Shown: piece after piece, positions 43,783 to 54,757 of the stretch
Numbering within the stretch: position 1 is the first letter of the stretch
Layout: each line of letters starts with the position of its first letter
The notes under the pieces: model-generated
The model's input: only the letters and a program-made list of their open reading frames with translations
The model's database searches: none
What the model was told of the DNA's origin: nothing
Source: Ctena decussata
Lineage: Eukaryota; Mollusca; Bivalvia; Lucinida; Lucinidae
Assembly: GCA_963989385.1 (NCBI GenBank)
Contig: OZ022509.1
Span: forward strand, 75,290,667-75,354,666
DNA length: 64,000 nucleotides
Reading direction: 5' to 3'
Translations under genes and position numbers: made by a program

Positions 43783-45862
43783 GTCTCCCCCCTTAAGGGT
43801 CGGGAGACATATTGTTTTTGCCCGGGCGTCTGTCTGTCCGTCCGTCCGTCTGTCACAAATCGTCACAAATCGTGTCCGTTCTATAACTTGAAAACCGCTC
43901 AAGCTATATTCGCGAAACTCAATATAAATAACAATCAACATGAGACGACGGGCAGAGTGCAAGAATGGTAACTCTGGCATTTATACTTTTTGAGTTATTT
44001 CCCTTGGAACTTAGTCCATCACAAAATCGTGTCCGTTCTACAACTTGAAAACCGCTCAAGCTATATTCGCGTAACTTCATATAAATATCAATCAACATGA
44101 GACGACGTGCAGAGTGCAAGAATGGTAACTCTGGCATTTATACTTTTTGAGTTATTTCCCTTGGAACTTAGTCCATCACAAAATCGTGTCCGTTCTATAA
44201 CTTGAAAACCGCTCAAGCTATATTCGCGAAACTTCATATAAATATCAATCAACATGAGACGACATGCAGTGTGCAAGAATGGTAACTCTGGCATTTATAC
44301 TTTTTGAGTTATTCCCCTTGGAACTTAGTCCATCACAAAATCGTGTCCGTTCTATAACTTGAAAACCGCTCAAGCTATATTCGCGAAACTTCATATAAAT
44401 ATCAATCAACATGAGACGACATGCAGTGTGCAAGAATGGTAACTCTGGCATTTATACTTTTTGAGTTATTCCTCTTGGAACTTAGTCCATCACAAAATCG
44501 TGTCCGTTCTATAACTTGAAAACCGCTCAAGCTATATTCGCGAAACCTCATACAAATATCAATCAACATGAGACGACGTGCAGAGTGCAAGAATGGTAAC
44601 TCTGGCATTTATACTTTTTGAGTTATTTCCCTTGAAACTTAGTCCATCACAAAATTGTGTTTCAATTGTGTCCGCTCTATAACTTGAAATCTGCTCTAGC
44701 TTTATTCACGAAACTTCATACAAATATCAATCAACATGAGGCGATGGGCATTTATACTTTTTGAGTTATTTCCCTTGGAGCTTTGTCCATCACAAAATTG
44801 TGTCTCAGTCGAGTCCATCTATAACTTTAAAACCATTCAAGCTATATTCATGAAAGTTCATACAAATATCAATCAACATCAGACGACGTGCAGAATGCAC
44901 TCTGGCGTTTATCCTTTTTGAGTTATTTCCCTTGGAACTTTGTCCATCACAAAATTGTGTCTCAGTCGAGTCCGTCTATAACTTTAAAACCATTCAAGCT
45001 ATGGTCATGAAAGTTCATACAAATATCAATCAACATCAGACGATATGCAGAATGCAAGAACCATAACTTTAGCCTTTATACTATTTGAGTTATTTCCCTT
45101 AGAACTTTGTCAGTCACAAAATTGTGTCTCAGTCATGTCTTCTCTATAACTTGAAAATCATTCAAGCTATATTCACGAAACTTCATACAAATATCAATCA
45201 ACATTAGAAGAATTGCTTAGTGCAAGTATCATAACTCTTGCATTTATACTTCTTGAGTTATTTCCCTTGGACCTTTGTCAGTCACAAAGTCGTGTCTCAA
45301 TCGCTTTATTACTTGAAAACCGGACAAGCTATATTCACGAAACTTCATACAAATGTCAGTCAACACTAGACAACCTGCAGAGCACAGCATTTATACTATT
45401 TGAGTTATTTCCCTTGGAACTTTGTCATTCACAAAATCGTGTCTCAATCGTCTAAGCTCTATAACTTGAAAACCGTTTAAGCTATATTCATGAAACTTCA
45501 TACAAATATCAGTCAACCTATAAATAGACGACGTTCAGAGCACTGTAACTCTTGCATTTATATTTTTTGACAAAAACTAGATATGAATATCAGTCAACAT
45601 TACATGACATGCAGAGCATAACAACTATAACTCTTGCATTTATACTTTTTACTTATTATGAATCCCTGCTTCAGGGTAGGGAAACATATTGTTTTTCCCT
45701 TGGCGTCTGTCTATTAGTCTATCACAAAATATCTTTACTGGATACGAGCACATTGTTTGCGTGAAAAATGACCAGTATTTGCATTAGAAATTGTATTTAA
45801 AGTTTCCGTTTGAAATTGTATTTAATGACTGATCCTTTTGACATCAGAAAGGGGGGAGACAT
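43783..45862. mobile_element. GTCTCCCC-ended element with internal 157-bp minisatellite
   Basis: Starts with the hairpin GTCTCCCCCCTTAAGGG..GGGAGAC, then CATATTGTTTTTGCCCGG and GTCTGTCCGTCCGTCCGTC. An array follows of about ten units near 157 bp (clear at 44088, 44245 and 44402), decaying to the right. The key block is ACTTGAAAACCGCTCAAGC...GAAACTTCATA. A degenerate second start (TTATTATGAATCCCTGC..., 45655) and the inverted end AAGGGGGGAGACAT at 45848-45861 close it. Open frames of 60-70 codons repeat with the units and are not genes. Confidence 0.8.
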
Positions 45863-46162
45863 CTGTTTTTTCGTAGAAAAACAATTCTAGTATTTACACT
45901 TTATTTGTGAACCTCTGTGTGCCGTTTTCCTGGTAATTTGGTGTAGAATAGGCACACTATGGGTGGACGAAAAGTTAGTAACGACGGGTTCGGCCAAAAC
46001 ATGGCGTTAAACGGAATATGACGAGAACCAATCAAGACGTTTGTTTACATAACACGTCGTTTGATCAATTGTCCTTCATTGGTGTATGAAGCTAGTTGCT
46101 CGAAAAGGTTCACCTGTGGGTAGTCAGTGGCAAGTGTAAATATATTAGTTAAAATCATTTCC
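45863..46162. other. No feature recognised
   Basis: Unique-looking sequence between repeats; no frame or motif recognised. Confidence 0.4.
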
Positions 46163-46246
46163 AGCGAGTGCATGACGTTGTTCTGACGTTGATGCGACGT
46201 CGTTATGTCACATCGACGTCAGTACAACGCCATGTGTCTGCTGGAC
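46163..46246. mobile_element. GACGT-rich MITE fragment, CAGCAGGCA group
   Basis: GCATGACGTTGTTCTGACG ... CATGTGTCTGCTGG; the right terminus is preserved, the left is lost. Confidence 0.55.
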
Positions 46247-46668
46247 TCATTTGTTGCGAAACCAACTTTACAAATATTCCTCGATTTAAAGTATGAATCT
46301 GATTTTCGAACACCAGTCTTCAGAACCAGTTAAGACTAAGATCATACTGTGAATCAGTCTAATCAGTGTCTTCACTGTCGGACCTGAAGAGCGCCAGTTG
46401 CAGCTGATCCCTCAGCCTTCTCAAGGAAAGAAGTTAAATCCCACTGGTAGCCTGCTGGACTCATTTGTTGCGAAACCAACTTTACAAATATTCCTGGATT
46501 TAAAGTATGAATCTGATTTTCGAACACCAATCTTCAGAACCAGTTATGACTTAAGAGCATACTGTGAATCAGTCTGATCAGTGTCTTCACTGTCCGACCT
46601 GAAGAGCGCCAATTGCAGCTGATCCCTCGGCCTTTTCAAAGGAAAGAACTTAAATCCCATTCTTTCCT
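46241..46668 (+). repeat. Tandem pair of 214-bp units
   Basis: Units from CTGGACTCATTTGTTGCG start at 46241 and 46455. A single diverged relative is at 21365-21620, and there too the same MITE lies downstream. Confidence 0.85.
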
Positions 46669-46795
46669 TTAGTCCACTAATACCTTGTGTCCCATAAAAT
46701 GGAGACTTGGTAGACCTAGAGTAGATGGCGTCTGATCTGGGTCAACACTGTTTGCATATAAGACCACTGCATAAAATACGTCTTACTTAAATGGA

Positions 46796-46973
46796 TTGAT
46801 TGATTGATTGATTTGATGCTTAATGTCCACGGTAAACCACTAAGGTCATGTCGGGACGGTCAGTTAACCTAACCACACTATTCCTGGGCAGGCTTAGACC
46901 ACCTAAGCGGTTAACCAGTACTAAGTGCACATACTTTCGCCAGTAACTGACAAATGCCCTTCTTGAATCAGCG
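46796..46973 (-). mobile_element. tRNA-derived SINE (Thr-like head), copy 4, body part
   Basis: Tail and body of a minus-strand SINE with a (TTGA)n tail, split at TCTTGAATCAGCG by element B. Its head is at 52827-52923. The SINE's own duplication TACTTAAATGGA is at 46784-46795 and 52924-52935. Confidence 0.93.
46961..46973. repeat. Target-site duplication of element B (right copy at 52814-52826)
   Basis: TCTTGAATCAGCG, part of the SINE body, is repeated on both sides of element B. The other SINE copies contain it once. Confidence 0.95.
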
Positions 46974-47510
46974 CCCCGGGAATCTTCCCGCCTTGTCGTG
47001 GCCCCGGGGCTCAATTCTCAAAGGGGACATCTCTGGACTCAGACACAGTGAATGTCCCCTCTGCGAAGAGCTAAGTGAGGTACCACCTGTTTGCCGTGGG
47101 TGGCGTCCCGTAAGCCGGATGAAGGGATCCTGGAGGTTGAGAGGCATCCCAGGGATCTCCAGGTGTTTCAACACACCTCTTTGGCCCTGATTTCGGTGTA
47201 GACGGGTGGCTGTGTGGACCCGGCACAGTCAATCGGCTAGTCGTGCCAGTTCTGGGATCTTTTGCTTTCTTTTCCTTTCTTTTGTATCGTTCTGATACCG
47301 ACCGTATGCCCATATGTCTTTCCTCTATAACCTTTCCATTCCTAGGAGCGGCGGCTCAACGGGTCAATCGTGCAGCATTTCAGTTGTGCGAGTATTTCTT
47401 CTGTGTATCTCTAACACTTGTGAGTAGGAGATCCACTCCGTTAAAGTGTTCCCTTGTTGGGCTCCAAGGCGGGTGGGGAGCATAGAAGATGAAAAAAATT
47501 CAGTGGAATT

Positions 47511-48905
47511 ATGGGGTTAAACAAACGGAAAAAATCGAATCAGTCATCACTGTCTTCGTCAGAAGCTGAGTGCTCAGACAATGAAGCAGATAAATACCCT
47601 TTACCTCAGACAGTTCAAACATTTCCGCGCTTCATCATCATAGAAGCTACTGATCAGGATACCAGCATTACTTCACTTTTCCCTTTTGTGATTCAAAAAG
47701 TTCTGCAAAGTATTGCTGGTGAACCAAAAAGTATAAAAAAGTTATCTAGATCCAATCAATTATTAATTGAAGTAACAAAAAAATCACACGCAGAAAACCT
47801 CCTTAGAACACAAAACTTTCACACCCTAAAAGTTCGAGTCTATCCCCATAGCTCACTGAATTCCTCAAGAGGTGTAATCCGTTGCCCCGACTTGAGGGGT
47901 TGCAGTGAGCAAGAAATCTTGGATGAGATGAAAACTCAAGGAGTAACTGCTGTGAAACGTTTTCGAGTGAAAAGAGATGGTCAACTGAAAGATACAAACA
48001 CATTCGTCTTTACATTTAACACACCAACTTTGCCATCTACCATCAAAATTGCATTCCTTCGTGTTAACGTTGAGGTGTACATACCAAAGCCGCTTCGTTG
48101 CTTCAACTGCCAACAGTACGGTCATCATGAAGATAGGTGCAAGAGCCATCCCGTCTGTTCAAATTGTGGCGAACCAGCAATTCATCACGAAACGTTGTGT
48201 AAAAGCCCAACCAAATGTGTCAACTGTGGGGAAAGCCACAACGCTAACTCTAAGGAATGTAAAATCTGGCATAAAGAAAAAGAAATACTCAGAGTAAAAT
48301 TTACACGAAACGTCTCTTTTCCTGAAGCGCGGAAAATCGTTGAGTCACCAGCTCCTGTCCCAGGTTCAAGCTATGCTAGTGTAATCAAACCCAGCGTGAA
48401 ACAAGTATCTTTTACTGACGCCTCTACTCAAACGAATCCTGTCACTATCATAGATTCAGAAGAAAGTAATGAAAAACAAGTATCTGAAACAAACAATACT
48501 ACGAAAACGACAACAACACAAACAAAAACATCAACAGCGACCGAAAAAGCGAAACCATCATCCTCTCCAAATCAGGGTAACCAGGCATCGAAAGAAGAGC
48601 CAGTCCTCAAGAAAGCTACCCTAGAGATGATGCGAAAGGACTGGCAGAAACAGCAAAGGAGAGAACGACAACTAAATAATAAACCATCCTCTCCAAAACA
48701 TAATTCGTCAAATGGAAAAGATATGACTCAAAAGAAACCAGTTATTTCAGACAGACAACCTAAAGGTTCAAAAGATGAGCTTCAGCTTCAAAATAAATTT
48801 GAAACATTGAGTGACGAGAGTGAAATGGAGTATGTTGATACTCTTGATCACTCTCATACTAGTGATACAGCTTCTTGGTCACCAATCCTCCCTCCATCTC
48901 CATAG
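47511..48905 (+). CDS. Element B ORF1: gag-like RNA-binding protein
   Basis: Complete 464-residue frame, the only undamaged ORF1 of the three copies. Residues 1-30 are Ser-rich. About 38-190 form the folded part shared with A and C (TFPRFIIIEA, FVIQKVLQSIAGEPKSIKKL, TNTFVFTFN, IAFLRVNVE), possibly an RRM-like fold. Zinc knuckles lie at 197-250: CFNCQQYGHHEDRC (CX2CX4HX4C), CSNCGEPAIHHETLC and CVNCGESHNANSKEC. The C-terminal half is Thr/Lys/Ser-rich and ends near SWSPILPPSP. ORF1 proteins of this type are known to bind and package LINE RNA. The ATG is chosen because C conserves it (MGLNKRKKSN). ORF2 begins 50 bp after the stop. Confidence 0.93.
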   Translation: MGLNKRKKSNQSSLSSSEAECSDNEADKYPLPQTVQTFPRFIIIEATDQDTSITSLFPFVIQKVLQSIAGEPKSIKKLSRSNQLLIEVTKKSHAENLLRTQNFHTLKVRVYPHSSLNSSRGVIRCPDLRGCSEQEILDEMKTQGVTAVKRFRVKRDGQLKDTNTFVFTFNTPTLPSTIKIAFLRVNVEVYIPKPLRCFNCQQYGHHEDRCKSHPVCSNCGEPAIHHETLCKSPTKCVNCGESHNANSKECKIWHKEKEILRVKFTRNVSFPEARKIVESPAPVPGSSYASVIKPSVKQVSFTDASTQTNPVTIIDSEESNEKQVSETNNTTKTTTTQTKTSTATEKAKPSSSPNQGNQASKEEPVLKKATLEMMRKDWQKQQRRERQLNNKPSSPKHNSSNGKDMTQKKPVISDRQPKGSKDELQLQNKFETLSDESEMEYVDTLDHSHTSDTASWSPILPPSP

Positions 48906-48955
48906 TTTCCAGTCTTACATATATATATATTTATCTCTCCAATCTATAATTAAAC

Positions 48956-51900
48956 ATGGAATTTAAAAATAAGATAATACAATGGAATTGTCGAGGCCTT
49001 AAACCAAATTTCAATGAAATTTTATTACTTTTAACCCTAGTAAGACCATCAGTTTTTTGTCTTCAAGAAACTTTCTTAAAACCTGATGATAATATAACTT
49101 TTAAAGGTTACAACCTGTATAATTATTTTTATACAGATGGTCAGAAACCGTCCGGTGGCAGTTCTATTTTGATTCATTCCTCTTGTCCGCAACGAGAAAT
49201 AAAACTAACAACAGCTCTGCAAGCTGTAGCTGTTTCAGTTTCTTTAGAAAAAGAAATAACTATTTGTTCCGTCTATATACCTCCTCACTTCAAGTTACAA
49301 TCTCAGCATCTAGATTCTTTACTGCAACAACTTCCTTCGCCATATTTATTATTAGGTGACTTTAATGGCCACAATATGCTTTGGGGTTGTAACAAAAATA
49401 ATACTAGAGGCGAAATCATTGAGAATTTCTATACAAATAATGATCTTTGTCTGCTGAATGATAAGTCCCATACTTACCTTCATCCTGCAACTGGTACTTT
49501 CTCTTCTTTGGATCTTTCTTTTTGCCATCCATCTCTTTTACTCGACTTCGACTGGTCTGTATGTGATGACCAGCATGGAAGTGATCATTTTCCTATCGTG
49601 ATTGAAAGTATAAATTCTTCAGTTGAAGATCATAATCCCAAATGGAAACTAAACAAAGCTAACTGGGAACAGTTTAATTCTTTGTGTAATCAGTTTTTAA
49701 ACATTGAAAAGTTTGATAATTCCACTGATCTTGTTGCTGATATTTCTTCTTCTCTCACAGAAATATCTAATACATGTATTCCAAAGACCTCGACAAACCC
49801 CAGGAAAAGCAATCCGTGGTACAATGACGACTGTAAGAAAGCCATAAGACAAAGAAAACATGCTTTATCAAAGTTCTGCAAATATCCAACTAAAGAAAAT
49901 CTAAATAACGTGAAAAATCAAAGAGCCAAAGCCCGCCGTACTATAAGGTCCTCTAAACGAAACACATGGAAATCATACGTGTCAAAACTGAATTATAAAA
50001 CACCGATTACAAACGTTTGGAAAATGGTTCGAAAAATATCCGGAAAAGTGAAATCACCAAGTTATACACATTTAAACACCTGTAGAGAAACGAAAGCAAC
50101 CAATAAAGAGGATATCGCAAATACATTTGGAGAAACCTTTTTGAAAAATTCATCATCCCGAAATTATTTAGAAAAGTTCAAAAAGACCAGAATACATCAA
50201 GAAAAGAATAAAATTAACTTTAAGTCTTCGAATAACGAAGAATATAACAGCCACTTTAATTTATTAGAACTTAAAGAAGCGATTAACAAATCTCATGACA
50301 CTGCTACAGGACCAGATGAAATACATTATCAGATGCTAAAACATTTACCTGAAAACGCTCTTTTAACACTTTTACACATATTCAATGACATTTGGACAAC
50401 TGGTGTGTTTCCAGAGAGCTGGCGTTTGGCTACTGTAATACCAATTCCTAAACCAGGTAAAGATCACGCAGAACCAACAAATTATAGACCGATAGCTTTA
50501 ACAAGTTGTCTTTGCAAAACGTTGGAGAGAATGATCAACAAAAGACTCGTTTGGTACTTAGAATCGAATGATCTTATATCACCAATTCAGTCAGGTTTCC
50601 GATCTGAACGCAGTACCAACGATCATTTAATCAGACTGGAAACTTTTATTCGAGATGCATTTGTAAATAGAGAACATGTTGTTGCTGTGTTTTTTGACTT
50701 GGAAAAGGCTTATGATACCACCTGGCGATATGGCATCTTGAAAGACTTACATGATTTAGGTCTTAAGGGTAGATTGCCTGTTTTTATTCAAAGCTTCCTT
50801 GAAGATAGAACTATGCAGGTTCGTGTAGGTTCTACTTTATCTGATCTTTATGATCAAGAACAAGGTGTCCCCCAAGGAAGTATTCTTTCTACTACTTTGT
50901 TCAATATAAAAATAAATAACATTGTAAATTGTCTAGACAGCAAAACGGATGGTTCCTTATATGTTGATGATTTTGGAATATGTTATCGTTCTAAAAACAT
51001 GAGAACAATTGAAAGACACCTTCAACAGTGTATCAATAGAATTGAAGACTGGGCTACGAACAATGGTTTCAAATTTTCCAAGTCAAAAACACAATGTGTT
51101 CATTTCTGTAAACTTAGACGGATTCACAGTGATCCTATTCTTTATTTATATGGATCTCAGCTACCTGTTGTGGAAGAATCCAAGTTTTTAGGAGTAATCT
51201 TTGACCGGAAACTTTCGTTTATTCCCCACATTCGATACATCAAAGCGAAATGTTTAAAAGCTTTGAATCTTCTTAAAGTTTTATCAAATACGAACTGGGG
51301 TGCAGATCGTTCCACTCTTCTACATCTTTATCGTTCTTTAATTCGGTCAAAGTTAGACTATGGTTCTATTGTATATGGTTCAGCCAGGAAGTCCTATTTA
51401 CAAATGTTAGATACTGTTCACCACCAAGGACTTCGTTTAGCTTTAGGAGCTTTTTCGGACTTCCCCTGTAACTAGTTTGTATGTGGAAGCAGATGAACCA
51501 TCCCTGTATTACGCAGAGAAAAGCTTTCTCTTCAATATGCCACTAGACTTGCCGCTAACCCAGCTAACCCAACCTTCAAAGTCACATTTTCACCACAATT
51601 TGTGGAGCTGTACGAGCGTAAACCGCATGCAATTAAACCGTTTGCTCTTCGAGTTATACCACTGCTTGAAGCTTCAAATATCAATCCTAAAAATATTGAA
51701 AAACATTCTACATCAGAAATCCCACTTTGGTACATGAAGAAACCTAACACTTTATTTGACCTAAACACAAACAAAAAGTCAGTTTCAAATCCTCACATTC
51801 TGAAACAAGATTTTCAAGACATTCAGACACGTTATACAGAATTTCAGCATATATATACTGATGGTTCCAAAGATGGTGAGAAAGTTGGATGTGCATTTAT

Positions 51901-52645
51901 ATCTAGGAAATACTGCAATTCTTTACGTATTCCTGATGGTTCTTCTATTTTCACTGCAGAAGCAAAAGCAATAGATTTAGCTTTAGACTTTATTGACAAC
52001 TGTTACCTTAATGACAAATTTGTAATTTTTTCAGACTCTCTTTCTGTCTTAAAAGCTCTAAACCACACATCTTCGAGGAATTCACAAATTCAAAAACTAT
52101 TAGAAAAGCATCATGAAATTTCAAGCACTAAAGAAATAGTTTTTTGTTGGATCCCCAGTCATATTAACATAGCTGGCAATGAAACCGCTGACAGAAAAGC
52201 AAAAGAATCTCTTAGTCTGAATGTGTCTATGTTTGAAATTCCATTTAACAATTTTAAACCCGCTATCAACAAGTACATCTTGTCAATGTGGCAAACATCA
52301 TGGGACACAGCTGTTTTTAATAAACTTCACGAAATTAAACCTATCATAGGGAATAACCCTTCATTTATTCGAAGTTTAAGAAGAGAAGAAATTGTTATTA
52401 CTCGACTACGCATAGGCCATACAAGAATTACCCATTCGTACTTACTAAATCGTGAAGAACAGCCTTTCTGTATAGTTTGTAACCAGCTCTTTACAGTTAA
52501 ACATATTCTCATTGACTGTGTTGACTTTTCACAAAACAGAAATAGATATTTTCGAGCTAATAACTTGACGCAACTGTTTCAAGATGTACCTGTCGACAGT
52601 ATCTTATCCTTTTTAAAAGATATTAACCTTTTTAACAAAATATAA
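48956..52645 (+). pseudogene. Element B ORF2: endonuclease / RT / RNase H (55-bp out-of-frame patch)
   Basis: About 1,229 codons. Endonuclease residues 1-225: WNCRGLKPN, LQETFLK, GDFNGHN near 134, SDHFPI near 209. RT: PIPKPGKDH, NYRPIALTSCLCK, FFDLEKAYD near 578, GVPQGSIL, YVDDFGI near 669. RNase H near 966: IYTDGSKDG, FTAEAKAIDLALD, FSDSLSVL, IPSHINIAGNETAD, the D-E-D-D active-site set. C-terminal CIVCNQLFTVKHILIDC. Against C, one extra T in the T-run near 51451-51455 shifts frame (stop at 51473-51475) and one missing T near 51510 restores it. Everything outside that patch is open. Confidence 0.95.
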
Positions 52646-52826
52646 ACCTTTTCTACATTTTTACCATGTATTACTTTCATTAATGCAAAGGTATTTTTTA
52701 TAAAGTGCCGTACCTTTCAGTTTTGTTTATATTTTAAGTAAGATGCAACCTTCATGACGCAAATGACCCAGTGGGTTGACGCGTCGTTAAATTTAAAATC
52801 ATCATCATCATCATCTTGAATCAGCG

Positions 52827-52923
52827 GAAGGAGAAACGAAAGTATGTGGCCAGACCGGGATTCGAACCCAGGACATCTGACTTACGAGTCAGGTGCCCTA
52901 CCGATTGCGCTACCCGGGCCGGC
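52827..52923 (-). mobile_element. tRNA-derived SINE copy 4, head part
   Basis: tRNA-like head with B box, continuing directly from the SINE body at 46973 once element B and one target copy are removed. The anticodon-position CGT is present. Confidence 0.93.
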
Positions 52924-52994
52924 TACTTAAATGGAGTTGTCCAACTCATGAGATGGACAGGTCCACTTCGGGACAGAAGCTATGAATGGACTAA

Positions 52995-53483
52995 CAAAGC
53001 ACCCTTGTTTTTTTTTACGGAAGCAAATTTTTTTCGGGTGGATTTTCTTTAAACTTTGATCTTGAATTCTACTATTCTGTTTCATTTCTCGTATTCAACA
53101 AAGTTCCCCAAGTGCGGATCTTTTTTTTCGTATGTTAGTTACTCTTGTGGATCTAATTGTCAGGCCTCGGCTATCCATACTCAGTTCACCGAAATACTGA
53201 TGAAAGGGCTCAAATGCCTCTTATCTCCTCACTAGATTCCTTCTTCTTGTAATAATAAGACAAAATTGTTGCTGTTGCGTATTCTAGTCTCTTCTCGGAA
53301 TGCAATAAATTTAATTGAAAATAGGAAGAAAGCAAAGCAGCAATTTTTGTCTCAATATATAGAGGAAGATGGCAAAAATTAGTTAAATAATAACAACACA
53401 TCGAATAATTTTTCTCTGTTTATTAGCCAAGGTACCATGAAAATTCTAAGTATTAGGACAGATAGGTCTGAGCAATCAGTTTA
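52995..53483. other. No feature recognised
   Basis: AT-rich; a relative of 22000-22050 (TTTCGGGTGGATTTTC) lies at 53032-53055. No gene. Confidence 0.4.
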
Positions 53484-54177
53484 GCACCAGATCCGACTGT
53501 TTGACACGGTTGAACCAGCGAAAATCTTTTCATTTTTGAAAGAGATTGGCATATATAGTAAAATATAGTTTAGTTAAGTCGCGGTATTTTTACAACAGTA
53601 GATTTAAATTTGTGTTTACCCATCTCGCTGGCCGAGAGTTCGTTTTATATTACGAGTCTTGAGCTAGCCGTTGATCGGCGTGTTTTACTACATACCCGAC
53701 TTGATTAATTTTTATACTGTGCATTCATTTCTGACCTTATGCATATAACACGTTTTCGTTTTTAGCGTTTTGATGCTGATGTGCCGTAAAATCCATGTCA
53801 CTCACTCCCGACTGTTCCTACAGGAGCATAGCACCAGATCCGACTGTTTGACACGGTTGAACCAGCGAAAATCTTTTCATTTTTGAAAGAGATTGGCATA
53901 TATAGTAAAATAAAGTTTAGTTAAGTCGCGGTATTTTTACAACAGTAGATTTAAATTTGTGTTTACTCATCTCGCTGGCCGAGAGTTCGTTTTATATTAC
54001 GAGTCTTGAGCTAGCCGTTGATCGGTGTGTTTTACCACATACCCGACTTGATTAATTTTTATACTGTGCATTCATTTCTGACCTTATGCATATAACACGT
54101 TTTCGTTTATAGCGTTTTGGTGCTGATGTGCCGTAAAATCCATGTCACTCACTCCCGACTGTTCCTACAGGAGCACT
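53484..54177 (+). mobile_element. Tandem pair of 5'-truncated A-subfamily 3' ends
   Basis: Two copies with a 347-bp period (TTTGACACGG at 53500 and 53847). Each holds the last codons of an A-like ORF2 (VEPAKIFSFLKEIGIYSKI in the reading frame) plus the A-type 3' UTR ending CACTCACTC. Each is flanked by CCGACTGTT. The sequence between the copies is also repeated, so an original truncated insertion was later duplicated in tandem. Confidence 0.85.
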
Positions 54178-54495
54178 CTGATCCGGGTCTACACTGTGTG
54201 CATCTTTTGGATGCATTACTGTACGCTTAAACCAAACTGTTCTATTTTCGGGACAATTACGGTAATTATTTTTGTGTCCCAATTATTAGAATTTTTACTG
54301 TATATCATATCATATATCGCTGAATGCATACACATCCAAGGGAGATCACTCTAATATGAAAATATCTGCCCCTCGCTATTCCGCCAAAGAAGACTTTCTT
54401 AGATAGGGTCTACTTTTAAAGGAAATAAATTGCTTCAAGAGGAACAAATTCTTTACTCTAAGAGTTGACCCTCCTTGAGAAGGGAGCAAAAAAAT

Positions 54496-54690
54496 GCAGA
54501 GATGGTGGTACCTTTCGAAGGACATATGTCTGGTCATTATCAGTGCTGCTGGAGACCATCGGCTCCTGAATGGGTGGGGATACTCTTCGTCCACCTCATC
54601 TCATGCGTACCACAATGATTACACATGACCCAGCCACAGCAATTCCAACAGCAATAACATACCACCACTGGCCCACAGTACCACTTGTAA
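54496..54690 (-). pseudogene. Terminal transmembrane exon, paralogue of 22466-22734, with in-frame TGA
   Basis: The acceptor CTTTCTTTTGTTTCAAG ends at 54691. The exon enters in phase 1, as at 22734, and encodes TSGTVGQWW, a membrane segment (YVIAVGIAVAGSCVIIVV) and RMR, then TGA at 54596-54598. Beyond the TGA, in the same frame, the tail continues with GGRRVSPP, MVSSSTDNDQ and TYVLRKVPPS, matching RTYVLRKAPHS of the first exon. So it is either a recent nonsense mutation or a tail that is no longer translated. Function unknown. Confidence 0.65.
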
Positions 54691-54757
54691 CTTGAAACAA
54701 AAGAAAGAAGAAATATATAAATAGAAATAAATAAAAGCATCGCAAACGACTGCGTGA

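Larger units (their letters stand above)
46974..52813 (+). mobile_element. Full-length I/Nimb-like non-LTR retrotransposon, element B
   Basis: 5,840 bp from CCCCGGGAATC to an (ATC)n tail, with a 13-bp duplication. The 5' UTR is about 540 bp, starts GC-rich and aligns with that of element A. ORF1 (47511-48905) is intact; ORF2 (48956-52645) has one short out-of-frame patch. The 3' UTR of about 165 bp is unrelated to that of A. Because the target is a known SINE, both boundaries are exact. Confidence 0.96.
46670..52994. mobile_element. MITE carrying a nested SINE and LINE
   Basis: Left end TAGTCCACTAATACCTTGTG and right end (complement of) TATGAATGGACTA match the ends of the intact 200-bp MITE at 21784. 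About 125 bp of it precedes the SINE and 60-70 bp follows, together equal to the uninterrupted copy. Confidence 0.75.

Noticed and set aside
44088..44608. Series of 68-codon open frames on the minus strand
   Set aside because: They recur with the 157-bp unit and have identical length because the unit repeats. No start context or splice site; an artefact of the array.
43783..45862. CRISPR-like array of regular repeats
   Set aside because: Units are 157 bp, directly adjacent with no spacers, decay gradually and lie in a eukaryotic genome. It is a minisatellite inside an element.
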